The notes beneath the pieces are model-generated. The model had not been told where the DNA came from. It ran no database searches and saw only the letters and a program-made list of their open reading frames with translations. Source: Limisphaerales bacterium (lineage in GTDB: Bacteria; Verrucomicrobiota; Verrucomicrobiia; Limisphaerales; UBA8199). From it: DNA of 12,269 bases. The first letter of the stretch is position 1. Every line of letters begins with the position of its first letter. The DNA lies in assembly GCA_025356925.1 (NCBI GenBank), contig JANXQE010000628.1, positions 1 through 12,269 on the forward strand, written 5' to 3'. This document shows positions 7,504 to 12,269 of this stretch, piece by piece. Made by a program: the position numbers and the translations under genes.

Positions 7504-8649
7504 TCATTTGAGCCGCAAAGTCTGGTCCTGGTCTGCACCGGACACCCGAAGCTTCACGGCATCCGGGGAGATGCCCAGGCAGCGCACGAGAACGTTGGTC
7601 GTGCCCACGCGCACCTTGGCTTCCTCATTTACTCCAAACGTCTGGTCATTAATGAGAGCTAATGGCCGTTTCTGGTCCCAGAAGATCGCTTTGAGGACCA
7701 GGGCATCCGGCGCGCGTCGAGGCGCTGCCCGATTGACTGACAGGTCCATGGCTGGCGGGCCAGTGGAGTGCCGTGGTTCGAGCTTCCGGACGCGTCCCGG
7801 ATCGGTTGAGGCAAGCTGGTCATCGGCTCCGGATTGCATCCAATCCAGGATCTCGTTAAAGCCATAGCTCCGTTGCGCTGCGACGAACAAGTCAATCTGG
7901 CCGCGGGTGTAGGCATTGCGCAGGATCATCGCTTTTTGAGCCTCGTTACCGAGCGACTCCATGAACAGGAAAGCAACGAGCTCACAAAAGCCCTCCTCAG
8001 CATCGCGGCTCAACGAAGCTTTGCGGGCACGGGAGAGGTGCTCGCCCACCCAGGTGTGGCTGTATTCGTGCGCACAAGTGGCCTGAAACCAACTGAACGG
8101 GAGCCCGGTCATTAGGCTAATATGATATTCCAACTCGCGGTGATTGGTTTTTGTTTGAGTGATACCCCAAACGTTCGGGCAGTGGTAATCGTTGCCGGCC
8201 AGCTTGAAGAGGTCCAATAAATGGACCCGGTCCACCAGCCCGACCGTGACATTAGTCTCCGGGAACGTTGTGAATCGGGAAAAGAGCCGGTCCAATCCGT
8301 CCCGCACTTCGCGGCAAATCCGCAGGCCCTCTTCCTCTCGCAGAACGGCGGTCCTGGCGTCGCGCGCGCAAAGCACGCGTTGATCGGGTAAGGACATAAA
8401 CCCAACGCAGTTGGTGTTGGAAGGCAGGCCACAGACAAAGCATTCGGGATACGATTGTTCGCAGGCCTTGCAAACATGCCTCTTTTCCAGGGTAACTTTG
8501 TCCTCAATGCTGTAAAGAACGTCGACAATGGACCGTCCGCAGACGACGCAGACATCTGCCTCCGCCGCTACCAGGCGGAACGGCCAGAAGGAAGAAGTCA
8601 GCAAGACAACCTTCAACCAGAACATCGTTGCCGCTCGGATGCGAATCAT
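7504..8649 (-). CDS. Putative secreted LIM-like + DA1-type zinc metallopeptidase
   Basis: 381 residues from the ATG at 8649. That start gives a signal peptide: IRIR, then hydrophobic FWLKVVLLTSSFW, then a VAA-EA cleavage-like site. The frame extends to an ATG at 8718, but the extra 23 residues are proline-rich and would bury the signal; the ATG at 8625 is a third option. The mature protein begins with two LIM-like ribbons: C34-x2-C37...C60-x2-C63 (His58 nearby) and C70-x2-C73-x20-C94-x2-D97. The peptidase part has HEYSH (194-198) and EEGFCEL (Glu218/219) as metal ligands and catalytic Glu195, the layout of DA1 peptidases (HExxH plus EEG). The last ~70 residues (LVLKAIF...ALIND...ISPDAVKLRV) resemble the small C-terminal fold of GspB-type secretion proteins (weak inference). 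The gene is convergent with the kinase (35-bp gap) and divergent from the secretion ATPase. Substrate unknown. Confidence 0.82.
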   Translation of the reverse strand: MIRIRAATMFWLKVVLLTSSFWPFRLVAAEADVCVVCGRSIVDVLYSIEDKVTLEKRHVCKACEQSYPECFVCGLPSNTNCVGFMSLPDQRVLCARDARTAVLREEEGLRICREVRDGLDRLFSRFTTFPETNVTVGLVDRVHLLDLFKLAGNDYHCPNVWGITQTKTNHRELEYHISLMTGLPFSWFQATCAHEYSHTWVGEHLSRARKASLSRDAEEGFCELVAFLFMESLGNEAQKAMILRNAYTRGQIDLFVAAQRSYGFNEILDWMQSGADDQLASTDPGRVRKLEPRHSTGPPAMDLSVNRAAPRRAPDALVLKAIFWDQKRPLALINDQTFGVNEEAKVRVGTTNVLVRCLGISPDAVKLRVSGADQDQTLRLK

Positions 8650-8822
8650 CAGTCCTATAGTGGCCGTCGGGGATGGTGGCGACAAGCCCAAGGTGGGCGG
8701 TGCCCTGGTAGGGGCCATCCCTCACAATCTCGGACGCAACCTGAGCGCTCCAGCCACTCCCGATTTTCGGTTTGTTCAGGATGGAGTGTCGTGCCATGAT
8801 CAACGCGTAGTTGTTGGCGACC

Positions 8823-9935
8823 ATGCAAAACCTTCCATCAATCGAAGGAGCGGGCCCGGACACCCCTGCGCCAGAGTTTCTCGAACGCCTCGTGCACCAG
8901 GCGGAGAGTGCGAACGCGAGCGACATTCATTTGCAGATGCTCGGACCCTCCGCGTGTATGTCGTTCCGGCTCGACGGCGTCATCACTCCCCCTACGGAGA
9001 TCCCGGGCACCTTGGCCGAACGGCTCTTCGGCCGAGTCAAGTTTCTGGCTCGGCTAAAAACCTACCAGGAATCCCTGCCACAAGACGGACGCATTGAGAA
9101 GGAGAGCGTGCACGCTCGCAGCGATATCCGCGTCGCCACGTATCCAACCGTAACGGGCGAGAAGATCGTCCTGCGACTTTTCAACGCGCCCAAAATCCAA
9201 ACCCTCGACCAATTGGATTTTCCGACCGAGACACGGTCAGAGTTGGAAGGATTCCTGCGGCAAACCTCGGGGCTGCTGCTGCTGACCGGCCCCGCGGGCA
9301 GCGGCAAAACCACCACAATCTACGCCTGCCTGCTCCACCTGGTCGGCCTTGGTGGACGTCACATCATCACGGTCGAAGATCCTGCTGAGCAAATTGTGCC
9401 CGGGATCATGCAGACCGAGGTCAATGAAGCCCGCGGCCTCGACTTCGCGAAAGCCGCGCGGCATTTGCTTCGCCAGGACCCGCAAGTATTGGTCATCGGT
9501 GAGATTCGGGACGAAGAGACGGCCAACATTTGCGTGCGCGCTGCCCTCACCGGACATCTGGTCATTTCGACGCTCCACGCCGGTTCCTGCCAGGGGGTTT
9601 TCGAGCGGCTCCTGGTCCTCTGCAACGATCACTCGGCGGTCGCCTCGTCCGTCGAGTTAGTCTTGAACCAACGACTTTTGAGACGGTTGTGCTCCAGTTG
9701 TACAGGGCGCGGCTGTACTGACTGCCTTGCCACTGGTTACCGAGGCCGCCTGCCTTTACTCGAATCGCTCCGCCTCGGCAACGTGGCCCGGCGCCTCCTT
9801 GCCTCTGGACACCCTGCCGATTTGGCCGCCAAACCGTCGCTGGAAGATCGTGGCCTGGCAATGGTCGAAGCGGGCGTTACCAACCTGGCCGAGCTTCAGC
9901 GGGTTCTGGGATTTAGTCTGCAAAGGAAATCCTGA
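8823..9935 (+). CDS. GspE/PilB-type secretion ATPase, compact form
   Basis: 370 residues, against roughly 500-570 for GspE or PilB. The long N-terminal domain that docks to the inner-membrane platform is absent, leaving the N2-like part (about 15-125, with SDIHLQ and FRLDGV) and the motor domain. Motor motifs are complete: Walker A GPAGSGKTT (156-164), Asp box TVEDPAE, Walker B VLVIGEIRDEE with Glu227, and His box GHLVISTLHA. The zinc motif is compressed to C290-x2-C293-x4-C298-x2-C301, where GspE usually has a longer loop between the Cys pairs. It is a cytoplasmic hexameric ATPase that powers type II secretion or pilus assembly. The ATG at 8823 is preferred over the TTGs at 8811 and 8814; TAG precedes them in frame. 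The GspF-like genes downstream support the role. Retraction (PilT-like) function is less likely given the zinc motif. Confidence 0.92.
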   Translation: MQNLPSIEGAGPDTPAPEFLERLVHQAESANASDIHLQMLGPSACMSFRLDGVITPPTEIPGTLAERLFGRVKFLARLKTYQESLPQDGRIEKESVHARSDIRVATYPTVTGEKIVLRLFNAPKIQTLDQLDFPTETRSELEGFLRQTSGLLLLTGPAGSGKTTTIYACLLHLVGLGGRHIITVEDPAEQIVPGIMQTEVNEARGLDFAKAARHLLRQDPQVLVIGEIRDEETANICVRAALTGHLVISTLHAGSCQGVFERLLVLCNDHSAVASSVELVLNQRLLRRLCSSCTGRGCTDCLATGYRGRLPLLESLRLGNVARRLLASGHPADLAAKPSLEDRGLAMVEAGVTNLAELQRVLGFSLQRKS

Positions 9936-9938
9936 CGC

Positions 9939-9956
9939 CAAGAGCGGCTCGCCTTG
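9939..9956 (+). terminator. Small hairpin just after the ATPase stop codon
   Basis: CAAG-a-GCG-gct-CGC-CTTG forms a 7-bp stem with one bulged A and a 3-nt loop, starting 3 nt after the TGA. No T-run follows, so termination is uncertain. Confidence 0.25.
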
Positions 9957-9963
9957 AATGGCA

Positions 9964-10032
9964 CCGGGGAGCGCCGGCGAGTCCGCTTATCCTAAGAGGC
10001 GCAACAGGCCGGAGGGACGCCGACGCTCCCGG
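9964..10032. repeat. Branched inverted repeat, first part of a structured gene-free region
   Basis: The 416 bp between 9936 and 10351 hold no convincing gene. Arms 9964-9979 and 10018-10032 pair over 15 positions with one C/A mismatch and one bulged G. Inside sits a second hairpin, CC-g-CTTA-TCC-TAAG-a-GG (9983-9999). The small frames crossing it give low-complexity translations (such as AGGTPTLPG on + and GVPPAC on -) of a kind I recall from repeat-derived false ORFs in verrucomicrobial genomes. A dispersed repeat is therefore likely, though copy number cannot be seen from one window. Confidence 0.55.
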
Positions 10033-10109
10033 GAGACGCAGATCGGCACATGGTCTCAACGCACGTTCGCACGAACCTGCGGGCTCTCGATAAACCAGTC
10101 CGGGGATGC

Positions 10110-10197
10110 CGGAGGTTTTGGAGTGCCCCAGTTCTGTGGCGCTTTTCGGATCCACGACCGAAAGCGGCGCTGAACCACCGCACTCTAAAACGCTCCG
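10110..10197. repeat. Nested 88-bp hairpin, second part of the structured region
   Basis: The outer arms CGGAGGTTTTGGAGTGC (10110-10126) and GCACTCTAAAACGCTCCG (10180-10197) pair over 17 positions with one G/T pair and one bulged G. The inner arms CGCTTTTCGG (10140-10149) and CCGAAAGCG (10158-10166) pair over 9 positions with one bulged T, leaving an 8-nt loop. Such nested complementarity is hard to explain by chance. It resembles a non-autonomous dispersed repeat or a structured RNA. Confidence 0.6.
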
Positions 10198-10199
10198 CG

Positions 10200-10231
10200 A
10201 GGAACGAGCGAGAGGCTGCTCCTGGGTTCCT
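10200..10231. repeat. Third hairpin of the structured region
   Basis: AGGAAC (10200-10205) pairs with GTTCCT (10226-10231), and GAGC (10206-10209) with GCTC (10218-10221), with a 4-nt bulge on one side. It directly follows the nested 88-bp hairpin. Confidence 0.35.
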
Positions 10232-10296
10232 GGTCCGCATGCCTGAGAAGGTTCGAAAGTAGATCGTCGCTCAACCAGCGCCAGGGGCGAACACCT

Positions 10297-10302
10297 TATA
10301 AT
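10297..10302 (+). promoter_or_regulatory. Perfect TATAAT -10 box before the first GspF-like gene
   Basis: TATAAT sits in an AT-rich island (10296-10307) and ends 49 bp before the ATG at 10352. No good -35 hexamer is found at 16-18 bp, and there is no TGn extension. It may give the two GspF-like genes their own promoter, downstream of the structured region that separates them from the ATPase gene. Confidence 0.35.
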
Positions 10303-10351
10303 TATTAGCGTGACGATTATTTTCCTGCTATGTCCAATCCTTTAGCTGAAC

Positions 10352-11329
10352 ATGAATTACGACGAATTTGCCTTCTTCAACCAACAGCTCGCTGCGATGC
10401 TGCGCGACGGTATCCCGCTGGAGGGCGCGCTTAAACAACTATGTAACGGGATGCGGCACGGCCCGTTGCGGAGGCAGGTTGAGCAAATCGAGGCGGATCT
10501 TTCCCGCGGTGTGCCCATGAAGGAAGCTTTAAACCGAAGCCAAGTGCCCGAGTTTTATCGGCGCATGGTCGAGATTGGGGCTCGCAGCAATGACCTGCCC
10601 GGCATGCTCACGATGTTGGCAGACCACTATCATCGGGCCAATACGGTCTGGACCCGGCTTAAAGGCCTGATGGTCTACCCGTTGATCGTCATCACTGTTT
10701 CCCTCGCGCTGACCTTGATCATGAGCGTCGTCTTCAGCCATTTTCTCTCAAGCTTGCTGGGCACTTTCACGCCACCCACCGCCTGGCTGGCGAGCATGTG
10801 GATTCCTCCCGCAGCGCTCGCGCTGCTGGCCGTGGTTGGAATCGCGGCCGTTTGTCTGCCTGCCTGGCGGGAGAGGTTGAGGTGGCGATTACCCGCTTTC
10901 CGCGAAGCGAGCCTCGCTCAACTGGCGTCGGCAATCGCCTTGATGCTTCGGAACGGAACGCCCTTGGCCGATGCCCTGGCGCTGGCCGAATCGTTGGAGG
11001 CTTCCACTCCGGCCGGTCCGGCCCTGGCGCGATGGCGATCCCTGGTCGTGGCCGGGCAGGGCAAACCATCCCAGTGGGCGGGGCCAAGCCGGCCATTTCC
11101 ACCGCTTTTTCTGTGGTTGGTCCAAAGGGGCGGTGAAGATGCTGCGGCCGGGTTTCAGCAGGCGTCCGAGCTTTACCAAACCCGCGCTGCCTATCGGATC
11201 GAACTCGCGCTCTATGGCGCGTTGCCCATCTCCGTCCTGTTCCTCGGGCAGATGATTTTTTGGCAAGTCGCGCCCTTGATGCAGGCCATGACCCAAATGA
11301 TGCGGGCGCTCGGCGACTCGGGAGGTTAG
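10352..11329 (+). CDS. GspF/PilC-like inner-membrane platform protein (first of two)
   Basis: 325 residues, shorter than the usual ~400 because the leading N-terminal segment is missing. The first T2SF-type helical domain starts at once (FFNQQLAAMLRDGIPLEGAL, residues 8-27, then VEIGARSNDLPGML). Two membrane segments follow (about 109-133, after KGLMVYP, and 149-172). A second, diverged helical domain comes next (from about 187: LASAIALMLRNGTPLADAL), then a final membrane segment (about 286-306). GspF/PilC proteins form the platform that couples the cytoplasmic ATPase to pseudopilin assembly. The usual second-domain GExxG-type turn is replaced by QRGGED. The start lacks a Shine-Dalgarno sequence. 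The gene is separated from the next GspF-like gene by 6 bp, so the two are very likely co-translated. Confidence 0.9.
   Translation: MNYDEFAFFNQQLAAMLRDGIPLEGALKQLCNGMRHGPLRRQVEQIEADLSRGVPMKEALNRSQVPEFYRRMVEIGARSNDLPGMLTMLADHYHRANTVWTRLKGLMVYPLIVITVSLALTLIMSVVFSHFLSSLLGTFTPPTAWLASMWIPPAALALLAVVGIAAVCLPAWRERLRWRLPAFREASLAQLASAIALMLRNGTPLADALALAESLEASTPAGPALARWRSLVVAGQGKPSQWAGPSRPFPPLFLWLVQRGGEDAAAGFQQASELYQTRAAYRIELALYGALPISVLFLGQMIFWQVAPLMQAMTQMMRALGDSGG
11320..11325 (+). promoter_or_regulatory. Strong ribosome binding site inside the end of the first GspF-like gene
   Basis: GGGAGG lies 10 nt before the ATG at 11336 and overlaps the last codons of the preceding gene, whose stop TAG is at 11327-11329. 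It is the clearest ribosome binding site in the window, fixes the start of the next gene and suggests translational coupling. Confidence 0.7.
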
Positions 11330-11335
11330 ACTGCG

Positions 11336-12269
11336 ATGAGTGAATTGTTTCGCGAAATTTTCCAGCCAGACCCTCTTCAGGGGTTTCTCGGTCTCCTGTT
11401 GGGCTTCGTATTATACGTAATCCTCGGTCTTCTCCCGGTCCTCGGGGCGCTGTATGTAATCTACTTTCTCCTGACCCTGCCGCTAAGAAGAAACGAGCGG
11501 GTCCGAGTGTTCCTGGATTTGCTCGAACTCGGCCTCAAGGCGGGCCGAACTGAGGAACGCGCCATCATTGAGGCCTCGGCCAGCCGTGACCGATCCCTCG
11601 GTGCCCGGTTTCATCTGTTGGCCGCATACCTCGAGGAAGGCATGCGTTTGAATCAAGCACTCGACCAGGTTCCTCGGCTGCTGCCGCCGCAAATTCGAGC
11701 GATGCTCAAGATCGGCGAGCGCCTGGGCGATCTGCTCAAGGTCCTGCCGGCCTGCCGGTTGACTCTCGAGGGCGGCGTCTCTCAGGTGCGCGGCGCTCTG
11801 AATTATCTGCTCGTCCTGTGCTTTGTCGGCATCCCCTTCACTATTCTGGTGCCGCTGGTTCTCAAACTCAAAGTCCTCCCTTCCTTCCAGGCGGTCTTTG
11901 CCGGAATGCTCGAGGGCAACCGGTTGCCCGAATTCACACGCTTGGTTTTTGCCAGCAGCACTTACTTCGTCGCTATCCAGACCGCCCTGCTGGGGCTGGT
12001 TTGGCTCCTGACTATCGGTTACCTGGGCGGCCCGAGACTTCAAGTCTGGTTTGGTCGAATCCTTCCTGGCGGAAGGGGTCTCGTCGATCGACTCTTTTAC
12101 TCCTTTCCCTGGCGTCGCAAACGTCTCCAACGTGATTTCTCGGCGATGCTTGCCGTTCTCCTTGAAGCCGGTGTGCCCGAAGCTGAGGCGGTTCGGTTTG
12201 CCGGCGAATCGACCGCCAACTCCGTTTTTTGCCGCCGGGCGGAACGCGCCAGCGCGCTGCTTGCCCAGG
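11336..12269 (+). CDS. GspF/PilC-like inner-membrane protein (second of two), 3'-truncated
   Basis: The frame is open from the ATG at 11336 to the last base, 311 codons without a stop, so the 3' end lies outside the window. It begins MSELFREIFQPD, then has one long hydrophobic segment (about 16-47). A first helical T2SF-type domain follows (about 55-135: FLDLLELGLKAGRTEERAI, then MLKIGERLGDLLKVLP, the GE-x-x-G turn seen in GspF). Two more membrane segments (about 160-182 and 214-238) lead to a second domain starting near 263 (RDFSAMLAVLLEAGVPEAEA). The N-terminal membrane segment before the first domain is unusual for GspF. Start and expression are supported by GGGAGG 10 nt upstream. It presumably pairs with the upstream GspF-like protein. 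The 215-residue frame on the other strand (11483-12130) is a shadow of this gene. Confidence 0.88.
   Translation, partial: MSELFREIFQPDPLQGFLGLLLGFVLYVILGLLPVLGALYVIYFLLTLPLRRNERVRVFLDLLELGLKAGRTEERAIIEASASRDRSLGARFHLLAAYLEEGMRLNQALDQVPRLLPPQIRAMLKIGERLGDLLKVLPACRLTLEGGVSQVRGALNYLLVLCFVGIPFTILVPLVLKLKVLPSFQAVFAGMLEGNRLPEFTRLVFASSTYFVAIQTALLGLVWLLTIGYLGGPRLQVWFGRILPGGRGLVDRLFYSFPWRRKRLQRDFSAMLAVLLEAGVPEAEAVRFAGESTANSVFCRRAERASALLAQ

Noticed and set aside
8650..8718. Longer N-terminus for the DA1-type protein (start at 8718)
   Set aside because: It adds 23 proline-rich residues in front of the signal peptide. The start at 8649 places the signal correctly.
8772..8800. TTGTTC - 17 bp - CATGAT as a promoter for the ATPase gene
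   Set aside because: Spacing is right but the matches are weak (3/6 and 4/6) and nothing else supports it.
9913..10262. Several 70-82 residue frames on both strands in the gap
   Set aside because: They follow the inverted repeats, overlap each other on both strands, and have no ribosome binding site or recognisable domain. They look like repeat-derived false ORFs.
11483..12130. 215-residue open frame on the minus strand
   Set aside because: It lies wholly inside the open GspF-like frame on +, is charged and Gln/Glu-rich with no domain, and the + frame has a strong ribosome binding site and membrane segments.
1..12269. CRISPR array, tRNA, rRNA, insertion sequence or prophage
   Set aside because: No regularly spaced repeats, tRNA-like cloverleaf with a matching anticodon arm, rRNA stretch, transposase or integrase motif was found on reading both strands.

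Overview
The window looks like a piece of a GC-rich Verrucomicrobiota genome, most likely from the Pedosphaera/Limisphaerales (subdivision 3) side of the phylum. This is inferred from several traits: an ECF sigma factor with the FPPTRW N-terminus paired with a zinc-ribbon Hanks-type kinase, secreted proteins ending in an LSWSG...W..V...FFRL module, a bacterial DA1-type peptidase, and an intergenic region with hairpin-rich repeat-like DNA. No rRNA, tRNA, CRISPR array, transposase or phage gene is visible.

Layout. (1) 1-2998: two convergent genes for exported proteins, a 5'-truncated sedolisin (S53) peptidase on + and a sialidase/propeller-like secreted protein on -. Their stops are 52 bp apart, and inverted repeats fill that gap. 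Both proteins end in the same type of C-terminal module. (2) 2999-3285: intergenic, with one large imperfect hairpin. (3) 3286-4533: a response regulator with an HDOD output domain. (4) 4655-7468: an ECF sigma factor and, 42 bp later, a membrane Ser/Thr kinase whose C-terminal half is a Wzz/GumC-like polysaccharide co-polymerase domain. An imperfect 19-bp palindrome precedes the sigma gene. (5) 7504-8649 on -: a putative secreted LIM-like plus DA1-type zinc peptidase. (6) 8823-end: type II secretion/type IV pilus-like components, namely a short GspE/PilB-type ATPase, a 416-bp gene-free stretch rich in hairpins, then two consecutive GspF-like inner-membrane proteins. The second GspF-like gene runs off the window; it is open from 11336 to the last base.

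Working together (inference): the sigma/kinase pair is probably one signalling unit, with the kinase reading cell-envelope or polysaccharide state through its periplasmic Wzz-like domain. The ATPase and the two GspF-like proteins are the motor and platform of a secretion or pilus machine. The exported peptidase, the propeller-like protein and the DA1-like protein are the kind of cargo such a machine could handle, but nothing in the sequence proves that link. The items most worth a second look are the kinase-Wzz fusion, the exported LIM+DA1 protein, the paired GspF-like genes with a minimal ATPase, and the structured DNA between them.
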